Assembly (NCBI RefSeq): GCF_016924645.1
Contig: NZ_JAFFJV010000016.1
Span: forward strand, 62,001 to 126,000
Reading direction: 5' to 3'
Length of the DNA stretch: 64,000 nucleotides
DNA from: Rufibacter psychrotolerans
GTDB lineage: Bacteria; Bacteroidota; Bacteroidia; Cytophagales; Hymenobacteraceae
In this document: positions 35,411-43,807 of the stretch, one piece after another
How positions within the stretch are numbered: the stretch's first letter is position 1
How the letters are laid out: each line of letters starts with the position of its first letter
Translations under genes and position numbers: made by a program
Notes under the pieces: generated by a model
Told to the model about the DNA's origin: nothing
The model's input: the letters and a program-made list of their open reading frames with translations, nothing else
Database searches by the model: none

Positions 35411-35563
35411 CCGCTTTGCACAGGTGGGTGGGGCGCGCAACCGCCCTCCGCTTTCCGTACGTTTCGCTACCCTCAGCACAAAAGATCAGCCTTTACCCAC
35501 ATCAGGGCACAAACCCTATTTTTGTGCTGAAAACAGGAGGGCAATGCACCTCCCCGCCCATCC

Positions 35564-36373
35564 ATGAAAAAAGGACAGATTTCCAATTTCCTCCGCCAGG
35601 CCAGGCTGCTCTACCTCACCGACTGGCTCCGGTACCACCTGCAGGCCTACAAAAACAGCAAAGCCAACCAACGATTCAGGAAAGAGCATCCGGGGGTGGT
35701 TCTGCCGCCCGACTACCTCATGTATGAGTCGTTTCAGCTCAACTATGACAAGTATTACCGGGGCGGGCGCGAAACGGCGCAGTGGCTCACCCATCACCTC
35801 AGCCGCCACACGGCGCTAGAGGACAAAAAGATACTGGACTGGGGCTGCGGGCCGGGCCGAATCATCCGTCACCTGCCCGAGCTGGTGGGCAACGGCTGCC
35901 AGTACTTCGGCACAGATTACAACGCCCGGTCCATTGCCTGGTGCGCCCGGCACCTGCCCCATATAAAGTTTCACCACAACGGTCTGGCCGCGGCGCTGCC
36001 GTACCCAGACGCGTTCTTTGACGTGATCTACGGCATCTCCATCTTCACGCACCTCTCAGAGCAACTGCATCATGACTGGTTCCTGGAGCTGCAGCGGGTG
36101 CTGCGCCCCGGCGGTATCTTGTTTCTGACCACCCAGGGCGACAACTTCAAGCCCAAACTTACCGCTGCCGAAGTGCAGCAGTACACCCGTGGCGAGTTAG
36201 TGGTGAGGGGGAACGTAAAGGAGGGGCACCGCACCTATTCTGCCTTTCACCCCAAGCCGTTCATGCAGCGGCTGTTTGCCGGGGCCCGGGTTCTGGAACA
36301 CCTTGAGCCCGCTCCAGAGCCCGGCAAAGGCCTTCCGCAGGACATCTGGATCATCCAGAAACCGCTGGCATGA
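35564..36373 (+). CDS. class I SAM-dependent methyltransferase
   Basis: A 269-residue soluble protein. Motif I is LDWGCGPGRI (about residues 90-99); the acidic residue ending strand beta-2 is in YFGTDYNARSI; motif post-II is FDVIYGISIFTHLSE; motif III is LRPGGILFLTTQGD. The N-terminal 65 residues are basic and helical and may bind the acceptor. The type is common in surface-glycan clusters. It has its own short upstream gap and no coupling to the DUF1080 gene. Substrate is unknown. Confidence 0.88.
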   Translation: MKKGQISNFLRQARLLYLTDWLRYHLQAYKNSKANQRFRKEHPGVVLPPDYLMYESFQLNYDKYYRGGRETAQWLTHHLSRHTALEDKKILDWGCGPGRIIRHLPELVGNGCQYFGTDYNARSIAWCARHLPHIKFHHNGLAAALPYPDAFFDVIYGISIFTHLSEQLHHDWFLELQRVLRPGGILFLTTQGDNFKPKLTAAEVQQYTRGELVVRGNVKEGHRTYSAFHPKPFMQRLFAGARVLEHLEPAPEPGKGLPQDIWIIQKPLA

Positions 36374-36604
36374 AGGGCTGATTCTCTCACCAAGGGCCTG
36401 CGGGCAGTCCGTCACTCTACCTGTAAGCGTAAAAACCGATCCGCCCGCAACCTGGCCTTTGTGCTTGCCCCCAGAAGGAATCAACTGTTTTTAGCCCAGT
36501 TTTAATTTTTCGCCCCCAAAACACCTTCTGCACAAACATATAACTTTTACTATCCTGTTTTCCGTAAAAGCGGTTGAGAACACTTTCTAACCCAACCTAC
36601 CCCT

Positions 36605-37420
36605 ATGGACCTAACACAGGAAATTGCCTCCCTCGGCCCCTGGTTTCATAACCTGCACTTACCAGACGGTACCCAAACTGCCCCCAACCACAGTTTAGGC
36701 GATTTTCCATCCTTTAAGTGGCAACACATCCAACACCATATTCCGCAGGATCTGAACGGCTGGCGCGTGCTGGATGTGGGCTGTAACGCCGGCTTTTACA
36801 CCATGGAACTGGCCAAACGCGGCGCCACCGTGCTGGGCATTGATGTGGACCCGCACTACCTGCGCCAGGCGCAGTGGGTAGCCGAGCAGTTTGGGCTGGA
36901 TGACAAAGTAGAATTCCGGCAGATGCAGGTCTATGACGTGGCCCACCTGCAGGAGAAATTTGATCTTATCTGGTACATGGGCGTGATGTACCACCTGCGC
37001 TATCCGCTGCTCTCGCTGGACATCCTGTCGCAGAAAGTGACGCGCCTGATGGTGTTCCAGACCCTGACCATGCCGGGCGAGGAAGTAGCCGAAATCCCCA
37101 ATGACATTGAGTTCAACGAGCGCGAGGTCATGCTGGAGCAAGGCTACCCCAAGATGGCGTTTATTGAGCACAAACTGGCCGGCGACGTCACCAACTGGTG
37201 GGCGCCCAACCACGCCTGCATTGAGGCCATGCTGCGCTCCTGCGGCCTCAAAGTGACCCAGAAACCCGACCACGAAATCTACCTCTGCGAGCCAGACCCC
37301 AACAACCAGAACAGCACCCATACCTGGAACAGCTCAGAGCTGCTGTCGGCTACCGGGCAGGCCTGGCAGGAGGCCGTAGCCGCCAAAGTAGAAGGAAAAA
37401 ACCGCACCCTCACCCGCTAA
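36605..37420 (+). CDS. SAM-dependent methyltransferase, TIGR04290-like
   Basis: A 271-residue protein starting MDLTQEIASLGPWFHNLHLP. Motif I is VLDVGCNAGFYTMELAKRG (about 55-73), the acidic loop is GIDVDPHYLRQA, and IWYMGVMYHLRYPLLSLDIL is a CmoB/DUF1698-like block. NWWAPNHACIEAMLRSCG near residue 200 is also conserved-looking. From memory it resembles the TIGR04290 (Rta_06860) methyltransferases, which occur beside epimerase and glycosyltransferase genes; that assignment was not checked. A long hairpin follows the stop. Confidence 0.85.
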   Translation: MDLTQEIASLGPWFHNLHLPDGTQTAPNHSLGDFPSFKWQHIQHHIPQDLNGWRVLDVGCNAGFYTMELAKRGATVLGIDVDPHYLRQAQWVAEQFGLDDKVEFRQMQVYDVAHLQEKFDLIWYMGVMYHLRYPLLSLDILSQKVTRLMVFQTLTMPGEEVAEIPNDIEFNEREVMLEQGYPKMAFIEHKLAGDVTNWWAPNHACIEAMLRSCGLKVTQKPDHEIYLCEPDPNNQNSTHTWNSSELLSATGQAWQEAVAAKVEGKNRTLTR

Positions 37421-37431
37421 TCTTTTACAGA

Positions 37432-37490
37432 AAATATGCTCGTTTTTGGCGCACTTTCTGGAAAATGAGCCAAAAACGAGCATATTTGTT
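37432..37490. terminator. long perfect hairpin, terminator-like on both strands
   Basis: A perfect 19-bp stem (37432-37450 and 37469-37487, core AAATATGCTCGTTTTTGGC) has an 18-nt loop that keeps the TTTCTGGAAAA centre of the dispersed palindrome. Here an A-tract precedes and TTTGTTTCT follows, so unlike other copies it can act as an intrinsic terminator. It separates the methyltransferase and Nudix genes. Confidence 0.8.
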
Positions 37491-37509
37491 TCTACTTACT
37501 GTTAACCAC

Positions 37510-38067
37510 ATGTCAACTCCCCGTCCCTGGAAACTGCTTCGTTCCCAGATCGCCTTTAAACACAGATGGTACACCCTGCGCCGCGATGAGGTGGAACTGC
37601 CCAACGGGCACGTGGTAGATGACTTCTTCGTGAGCGAACGCCCAGACGGGGCCTACGTTTTCCCCTTAACCGAGCAGAACGAAGTTATTTTTGTGCGCCA
37701 GTACAAGCACGCCGCCGGCAAGATCTTTCTGGAGCTACCCGCCGGTTCCTTCTTCCCCACTGAGGAAAAAGCCGAAGACGCCGCCGTGCGCGAACTGGTA
37801 GAGGAAACCGGGGCCGTTACTACCCAGCCGCTTATTCCCATGGCCGTCATCCATGACAATCCGGCCAAAGACACCAACCGGCTACACCTGTTTCTGGCCC
37901 AGAACGTGCGCATTGAGCAAAAACAGGTACTGGACATTACCGAAGACATTGAAGTAGTACCCGTACCCCTGGACCAGGTGCTGCCCAAAATCCTGAGCGG
38001 CGAAATCTGTGTTTCGGGCTCGGTTTGCCTGTGTTTTCTGGCCTTGCGCTATTTGGGGCAGCTTTAG
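37510..38067 (+). CDS. Nudix hydrolase, ADP-ribose pyrophosphatase-like
   Basis: A 185-residue enzyme that splits a nucleoside diphosphate linked to another moiety, such as ADP-ribose or a nucleotide sugar. The Nudix box lies at G79 to G101, ending REVEETG-like as VRELVEETGA; the spacing between G79 and REL is one residue longer than the consensus. YVFPLTEQNEVIFVRQYKHA before it is typical of the ADP-ribose group. The ATG at 37510 is preferred to an upstream in-frame start that falls in the hairpin. Confidence 0.88.
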   Translation: MSTPRPWKLLRSQIAFKHRWYTLRRDEVELPNGHVVDDFFVSERPDGAYVFPLTEQNEVIFVRQYKHAAGKIFLELPAGSFFPTEEKAEDAAVRELVEETGAVTTQPLIPMAVIHDNPAKDTNRLHLFLAQNVRIEQKQVLDITEDIEVVPVPLDQVLPKILSGEICVSGSVCLCFLALRYLGQL

Positions 38068-38240
38068 GGCTAGTAACAGAACTCCGTTTTAGGGGTAGAA
38101 TTCTCAAGAAAGGTGAAAACCGCCCCAACTGAACGCCTACTTACGTTAGAAGGGAAATTGGGGGCAGTAACCTTTCCGGTGCCGGTTACCGTAGAACCCG
38201 CAAAACCTCATCCCCAATTACCCTTAACCCCAGCAGCGCG

Positions 38241-38828
38241 ATGGCGGAAGTGACCGAGGGCCTGGCCCCTGAAGAAGGCAAGACGAAGAAAGATAAATCC
38301 TTGAAATCCAGGCGCGGGGCAGACACCTTGTTCCGGATTACGGCGGCCAACCAGATGCGTCTCAGTGACATGGCCGACAACAAAGCCCACATCCTGCTCA
38401 CCATCAACTCCATCATTGTCTCGGTCTTGTTTACGGTGCTGTTCCGGAAAATTGACACGGAACCCGAGCTGATTGTACCCGGCATCCTTTTTCTGCTTAC
38501 CTCTTTGAGCACCATGGTCCTAGCCATTCTGGTGACCATGCCCCGCATCAAGCGAGACAAGCCCGCTGTGCAGCCCCCTACCAAAGACAAACTCAATCTT
38601 ATGTTCTTCGGGGATTTCCACAGCATGAGCCTGCTGGAGTACGAGGGGCAGATCATGGAACTGATCGCTGATCCCAAAACCCTGTACGCCAGCATGATCA
38701 AAGACAATTACCACCTGGGCGTGGTGCTGCAGAAGAAATACACCAGCCTGCGGTTTGCCTATATCTTTTTCATTGTAGGCTTTGTGGTCTCGGCGGTTTC
38801 CTTTGCCGTGACCGAGCTGTTGTTTTAG
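38241..38828 (+). CDS. orphan Pycsar-effector-type membrane protein (PycTM, DUF5706)
   Basis: A 195-residue protein with a basic N-terminus, then LFRITAANQMRLSDMADNKA, two membrane helices (about 55-70 and 76-97), a soluble part with FFGDFHSMSLLEYEGQIMEL and a last helix at 171-193. This matches the PycTM/DUF5706 domain of Pycsar antiphage systems, where a cyclic pyrimidine nucleotide triggers membrane damage. Many Bacteroidota copies are fused to an HD phosphohydrolase; this one is not. No nucleotide cyclase lies nearby, so a defence role is not established. The DUF2254 pseudogene follows. Confidence 0.8.
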   Translation: MAEVTEGLAPEEGKTKKDKSLKSRRGADTLFRITAANQMRLSDMADNKAHILLTINSIIVSVLFTVLFRKIDTEPELIVPGILFLLTSLSTMVLAILVTMPRIKRDKPAVQPPTKDKLNLMFFGDFHSMSLLEYEGQIMELIADPKTLYASMIKDNYHLGVVLQKKYTSLRFAYIFFIVGFVVSAVSFAVTELLF

Positions 38829-39056
38829 CCTCTACCAAGAACTACGCCTTGATGGTAGTGCAGAAAGTACTCTCGGTTTTGGGGACTTTTTTGGAAAAAC
38901 ATCGCCAAAACACCAGAACTCCGGTAAGCCTGCTGGAGAGAGATAGATTCAGCTACCTTTCAAAAGAAGGCTCCTTTTGCATTTCCAGTATTTATTCAAT
39001 TATCCTGGCTAGTCTGTTTTACGTTTTAGGGCTTGCTGCATAAGCCATTTGCCTAC

Positions 39057-40394
39057 ATGAACAGACTCTACAAGAAACTCTACCAATTTTACTTAACTAT
39101 TACGGGCAGCATCGCCCTTTGGCCTTCTGTTATTGCGTTAGGCTTCTTATCACTGGGCTTTTTTATCCTGTACTTTGAACGCACGGCATTGGGTATTTCG
39201 CTGGAGAAGAACTTTCTCTCCCGGCTTAACAGTGAGCCAGACAATGCCCGCCTAGTCTTGACCACCATTGCCTCTGGCACCATCACCCTAATGGTGTTCA
39301 GTTTCTCCATGGTGATGATTGTCTTGAGCCAGGCCACTTCTAACTTAACTCCCAGAGTAGTTCCGGGGCTTATCTCAGACAAGATGAACCAAGTGGTGCT
39401 GGGCGTGAACATTGGCACCATTCTCTACACCCTTATCCTGATTCTAAGCTTTAAACCCGGCGAAGAGAATGCCAGTGTGCCCATGATGGGGATTTTGCTG
39501 GGAGTGCTGTTCTCCATTTCCTGCGTAGCGTTGTTTGTTTACTTCATTCACTCCATATCAAGGGCCATTAAGCCAGACACCATTCTCACGCGCATTTACG
39601 CCACCACGCTTAATTCCCTGAAAAAGCAGACTTTGGGGGCGCATGAGAACGAAGCCTTGAAGAAGTTCCAGGATCCGGCGAACTGGTATGAGGTAAAAAG
39701 CAAGGAAGGCGGTTACCTGCGCGTTATTGAGCTGGAAAGCCTCAACAAATTGGCCCAGAGAGAAGACCTGGTCTTTGAGGTTACGGTTTCTATCGGGAAA
39801 TTTATGGTACCAGGCTTCCCGTTTCTGCGCGCTAACAGGGACATCCAAGAAAACTAAGCCCTCTTGGATGACATCCAGGACTGCTTTGTTTTCTCCCTGG
39901 AGGAAGTGGCCGTGTCCGATTTTGAAAACGGTCTGCGGCAGATCAGCGAGGTGGGCGTAAAAGCGTTGAGCCCCGGCATCAATGATCCGGGAACCGCCCT
40001 TGGTGCCCTTGATTTTTTAACCCTGCTTTTGATAAAACGCATGCAGAGCTTTACGCCCAACTGCCTTTTGGATGAGAACCGCCAACTTAGGGTGATTAAG
40101 CGGCCCACTTCGCTGGAGGAGCTGCTTTATCGTTTTCTCACTCCCATCCGTACCTATGGCAAGGCAGACATCATGGTCATGCGCAAACTGCTGATGTGCC
40201 TGCAGTACATGCTTTACGCCGACCGATGCCTCAACGCGCATTCCAACACGTTATGGCGGCAGGTGCTGGTCATCAGAAATGATGCCCAGGAAAGCATCCA
40301 GAACCCTGAAGACCGGGAAGAAATCAACAAGGTTCTGGAAGAGATTAACAAATTACTGCCCCAGCAGCAAAAGCCAGTCACCTTATTGTCTTAA
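39057..40394 (+). pseudogene. DUF2254 membrane protein split by an in-frame stop
   Basis: The two halves are in one frame. Residues 1-266 (to 39854) contain the two double-helix membrane regions and end at TAA 39855-39857; after three codons the frame continues with the C-terminal DUF2254 domain (DCFVFSLEE, LRQISEVGVKALSPGINDPG). The halves together have the normal length of about 445 residues. A single base change would explain the stop. The second half could be restarted from the TTG at 39864. It is either a recent nonsense mutation, a sequence error or, less likely, readthrough. The family is uncharacterised. Confidence 0.85.
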
Positions 40395-40413
40395 ATCACA
40401 CCCCGGCATATTT

Positions 40414-41841
40414 ATGCTTCAAGCTACTTCTCCGGCATCGCTCCCCTGGATTCAGGTGGCCCCGGATGCTCCCTACTTCATCACCGAAGACGGTCAACCC
40501 TGGACCCCGGTGGGCCAGAACGATGCCATTACCTGGCCCGAGCTGGAAGGCCTGTTCCGCCGCAAAAACCTGCAGGCGGTAGAAGAATACCTGGCCTATC
40601 TATCGGCGCACGGCGTTACGTGTCTGCGGCTCATGTTGGAGTACGCCCAGGTACAGTATCGCTACTTTGAGAAACCGGCGGGCACGTTCAACCCCAGAAT
40701 GGTCCAGCTCTGGGACGATCTTTTTGCCCTCTGCGCCAAGTACGGTCTGCGCATCCTGCTCACGCCCTATGACACGTTCTGGATGTGGATTAAGTGGAAG
40801 TACCACCCGTACAACAAACAACTGGGCGGTCCCTGCGCCGCACGCGGCCAATGGCTGCTGTGCCGAGACACCATGGAAGTGATCAAAAACCGCCTTACGT
40901 TTGTGATAGAGCGTTGGGGCGGCAGTGGCGTCTTGTTTGCCTGGGATCTCTGGAACGAGATGCACCCCGCCCACATGGGCAACAGCTCAGAGAATTTCTC
41001 GGCGGCGGCCACCGAGTTGAGCCAGCACGTGCGCGAGCTGGAGATGCGTTTGTACGGCCGCTCTCACCCGCAAACGGTCTCTATTTTCGGGCCCATCCTG
41101 TACACTAACCCAGACACCGCCGACACCATTTTCCGGCACCCGCTTCTGGATTTCGCCAGCACCCATTTCTACGATGCCAAAACCATTGACTACCCCAAAA
41201 ATACGGTAGATTCGGCCATAAAGGTAGGCGAACTGGTGCGCGAGGCGCTGGAACACGCCCCGGCCAACCGCCCGTTCTTTGACAGCGAACACGGCCCCAT
41301 TCACCTGTTCAAAGACAAAAAACACACCCTGGCCCCTGAGTTTGACGATGAGTATTTCCGGCACATTCAATGGGCGCACCTGGCCTCCGGCGCGGCTGGC
41401 GGCGGCATGCGCTGGCCCAACCGCCATCCGCACACGTTAACTCCCGGCATGCGTGTAGCCCAGAAAAACATGGTAGGTTTCCTGCCATTAATTAACTGGG
41501 CAAACTTCAAACGCAAGAACCTGAATCAGGAAATCAAGGCTTCTGAACCTGCCTTCGCGGTGATGGGCTGCGGAGACGAACAACAGGCCGTGGTGTGGCT
41601 TCTGCGCCAGGATGCGCTCTACCAAAGAAACCGCTTAATGAACCCCGCCGCTGTCCCTCTGGACGTAGAGCTTCACATCCCCAACCTAGCGGACGGAACC
41701 TACCAGATCACCACCTGGAACACGCAGGAAGGCAAAATACGCGAACAATTCCAGACCGAGGCCTGGGATGGCTACTGCTGCTTTATCGTGCCCGCCGTAA
41801 GAACGGATGTGGCGATTGCAGTAAGTAAATTGCCTGAGTAA
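40414..41841 (+). CDS. GH5/GH-A clan cytosolic glycoside hydrolase
   Basis: A 475-residue protein without signal peptide. A TIM barrel of clan GH-A is indicated by LFAWDLWNEMHP with acid/base E182 and by FFDSEHGP with nucleophile E292. WAHLASGAAGGGMRWPNRHP lies near the end of the barrel, and a C-terminal beta-sandwich-like part (about 390-475) follows. It resembles cellulase or mannanase relatives, but substrate cannot be inferred. The frame is open to 40279 inside the DUF2254 gene; the ATG at 40414 fits. Like the two other hydrolase barrels of the region it appears intracellular, so it may remodel a glycan during synthesis. Confidence 0.85.
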   Translation: MLQATSPASLPWIQVAPDAPYFITEDGQPWTPVGQNDAITWPELEGLFRRKNLQAVEEYLAYLSAHGVTCLRLMLEYAQVQYRYFEKPAGTFNPRMVQLWDDLFALCAKYGLRILLTPYDTFWMWIKWKYHPYNKQLGGPCAARGQWLLCRDTMEVIKNRLTFVIERWGGSGVLFAWDLWNEMHPAHMGNSSENFSAAATELSQHVRELEMRLYGRSHPQTVSIFGPILYTNPDTADTIFRHPLLDFASTHFYDAKTIDYPKNTVDSAIKVGELVREALEHAPANRPFFDSEHGPIHLFKDKKHTLAPEFDDEYFRHIQWAHLASGAAGGGMRWPNRHPHTLTPGMRVAQKNMVGFLPLINWANFKRKNLNQEIKASEPAFAVMGCGDEQQAVVWLLRQDALYQRNRLMNPAAVPLDVELHIPNLADGTYQITTWNTQEGKIREQFQTEAWDGYCCFIVPAVRTDVAIAVSKLPE

Positions 41842-41861
41842 TAGTTTTCACTGTGTGTTAT

Positions 41862-41904
41862 TGATTCTCCCCTTGAGGGGAGCGTAGAGGGGTGTTTACT
41901 TCTG
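41862..41904. repeat. solitary CCCCTTGAGGGG-type arm
   Basis: It is nearly identical to the left arm of the element at 28546-28588 (TTCTCCCCTTGAGGGGAG, then a GGGGTGTTTAC end) but has no right arm; the element at 41921 abuts it. Confidence 0.7.
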
Positions 41905-41920
41905 TTGATCAGGCATCTGT

Positions 41921-42093
41921 TCCCTCGCTCGCCTCCGGCGAGTGTGAGTCATCAGGCGGCCTCTGGCCGCTGTGGAGGAAAAATGTTCAGCTTGATTGTG
42001 GTGCTTAAATATGCTCAGAAATGTAGCTTGTTTAAGAGCATAGCGGCGAGACGCCGCCCTATAACTTACACTCGCCAGAGGCGAGCGAAGGAA
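41921..42093. repeat. MITE/REP-like element, copy 1
   Basis: Terminal inverted repeats of about 31 bp (41921-41952 and 42061-42093) contain CTCGCTCGCCTC and GGCGAGTGTGAG. Inside are two GC-rich subterminal hairpins (CAGGCGGCCTCTGGCCGCTG and GCGGCGAGACGCCGCC) around an AT-rich core without a gene. A second copy in opposite orientation lies at 46400-46544. Confidence 0.82.
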
Positions 42094-42215
42094 AAACTAG
42101 AAAGAATCGTCTGCTTTCATCCGGAACACATTTGATCCGTTAGGCTTCTTGTTTAAGGACTATTTTAGGAAAATCAGCCTTAGAACAGAAAGTACAAAGG
42201 GCTGCCAACTGAAAT

Positions 42216-42283
42216 CCTATGTCGCGGAAGTTACTTCCGTGCCTATTAATCGAAAGTCACGGAAGTAACTTCCGCGCCATAGG
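42216..42283. repeat. strong hairpin with palindromic arms
   Basis: Arms of about 25 bp (42216-42241 and 42259-42283) share CGCGGAAGTTACTTCCGTG. Each arm is itself a palindrome (GGAAGTTACTTCC), so it can form a long hairpin or a cruciform of two hairpins. It lies in a 485-bp gap between the GH5-like gene and the next small gene. Confidence 0.8.
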
Positions 42284-42326
42284 AAGACATAGGGAGGCAA
42301 CAGCTCCTAAAATTTCATACTTCTCG

Positions 42327-42611
42327 CTACAAAAACGCCTCCACCAACGCTTCCCATTCTTCCTGCAGCGAAACAGATGGTCTTTTCTTTCCGGCCCGGT
42401 TGTACCAGTAATCAGCGTTCCAGAGGTCACCTTCTTTGCGGTGGAAATAGGCATGAATCCAGGAGGCATTCTTGTCCGGCACATCCTGAATCAGTTCGTG
42501 CCCTTTTTCCCACTTGCCTTGGGCATCGTACCACAAAGCCTGCAAATACACCGAAGCTCCAGTGGGCGGAACGGGTGCGGAAAGGCTTTTCCTGAAATCT
42601 GTAAAGTCCAT
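42327..42611 (-). CDS. small conserved-looking protein of unknown function
   Basis: A 94-residue soluble protein: MDFTDFRKSLSAPVPPTGAS, then LQALWYDAQGKWEKGHELIQD and SWIHAYFHRKEGDLWNADYW. It is rich in Trp, Tyr and His and ends in a helical tail. The aromatic, TPR-like spacing (WYDAQGKWEKGHELIQ) gives it the look of a real protein; similar small proteins occur in many Bacteroidota, but without known function. It stands alone, surrounded by repeats. Confidence 0.72.
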   Translation of the reverse strand: MDFTDFRKSLSAPVPPTGASVYLQALWYDAQGKWEKGHELIQDVPDKNASWIHAYFHRKEGDLWNADYWYNRAGKKRPSVSLQEEWEALVEAFL

Positions 42612-42815
42612 AGCTTCTAGAGGTTAAAGGAATCCAAGACGAGCCTGAAGGTGAGACAAAAAAATCGGAATATCAACGGATTTATTCTGTGTTCTTGATC
42701 TTCCATTAGTTTCGGTAAGCGGAAAAACCTGCTCATTACTGCCCTTGTTGGTGTTATCACCAACAAGCATAAAAGCATCACCTACTTCCAGTACAAGCGC
42801 AATGGCACCCGCTGC

Positions 42816-42851
42816 GTTTCAAGGCAGTTTTCCCTAAAATAGCCCCAAAAC
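42816..42851. repeat. dispersed palindrome copy
   Basis: GTTTCAAGGCAGTTTT and AAAATAGCCCCAAAAC form the two sides; it lies just past the 3' end of the histidine phosphatase gene. Confidence 0.6.
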
Positions 42852-42865
42852 CCAGCCCAGAGAAT

Positions 42866-43468
42866 CTACACCGGCAAAGCGCCAGTGTCATTGATCACCA
42901 TGATTCTAGCTGTCTCATCGTACACCTCAATCAAGCTCACCGAGGCGGGGCTGATTTCTAGGCGTTGGAACATGTCCAGGTGGATGCCGGCGTAATAAGC
43001 CACGGCAGCTTTGATCAGGTCAGAGTGACTTACCACGGCTACCGTTTCATGGGGGTGTTTTTCGCACAGTTTCTGTAAACCGGCCACAAAACGGGTTTGG
43101 GCTTCCAGCATCATTTCGCCGCCGGGAATCTGGGCCACGCTTCTGAACGTGTTGAATTGGCGAAATTGTGCATTGCCGTTCAGCTCCTCAAAAGGCAGGT
43201 TGGTCCATTCCCCGAAATTCAGTTCCAGAAACGCCTCGTTGATGATGGGCTTAAGTTTGTGATGTTGGGCAATGGCTTCGGCGGTTTGCATGGTACGCTC
43301 CAGGGGGCTGGTGTAAATGGCCGAGATTTTTAAACCAGAGAGGCGTGCGCCTAAAGCACTGGCTTGGGCTTGTCCTTCTTCGTTCAGATGAACACCCGGT
43401 GTGCGGCCCGATAACCGTTTGCCTACTGAGTTGGTGGTGGCGTGCCTGATAAGTAAAAGTTTGGTCAT
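42866..43468 (-). CDS. histidine phosphatase family protein
   Basis: A 200-residue phosphoglycerate-mutase-type phosphatase. The phosphohistidine motif is LLIRHATT (H9), with the conserved TSPLERTMQTAEA arginine, the acidic ELNFGEW and the second histidine in VVSHSD. Family members act on sugar phosphates, cobalamin intermediates or nucleotides. The frame is open to 43507, but the ATG at 43468 gives the canonical MTKLLLIRH start. It is an isolated gene on the minus strand. The substrate is not predictable. Confidence 0.9.
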   Translation of the reverse strand: MTKLLLIRHATTNSVGKRLSGRTPGVHLNEEGQAQASALGARLSGLKISAIYTSPLERTMQTAEAIAQHHKLKPIINEAFLELNFGEWTNLPFEELNGNAQFRQFNTFRSVAQIPGGEMMLEAQTRFVAGLQKLCEKHPHETVAVVSHSDLIKAAVAYYAGIHLDMFQRLEISPASVSLIEVYDETARIMVINDTGALPV

Positions 43469-43807
43469 GTAGCTGAGAAACTGGTATTCTGAGAGTATAT
43501 ACCCCAAGAAAGGGGCTGAGGCTTCTAACGGAACAGAGGTGATATCCGTTGTATAGGGCAGTTACTATATTCCAGAACCTAATCATTCTTGAGGTTCTTT
43601 TATTATGCCTTCGTACAAAAGGTAAATTTCCAATGGTCATAGAAGGCTAGCGGCGCAGGAAAAGAGTAAATCAATTTAGTATATAACCTAAACCGTATGT
43701 ATCCCGTTGGCATGATACAGCAGTAAGCACGTTACTGGCATATCCCATGTTCTGGCTGTTTTCCTAGCTACTTCGCAGACAGAAGATCAACATAATTCAG
43801 AAAAGCC

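Noticed and set aside
38849..39043. 64-codon open frame between PycTM and DUF2254
   Set aside because: It reads through a dispersed palindrome copy (38874-38914) and overlaps the next gene start; no family likeness.
43574..43600. Hairpin AGAACCT/AGGTTCT with TTTATT, like a terminator
   Set aside because: No + strand gene ends before it and it lies upstream of a minus-strand gene; stem is only 7 bp.
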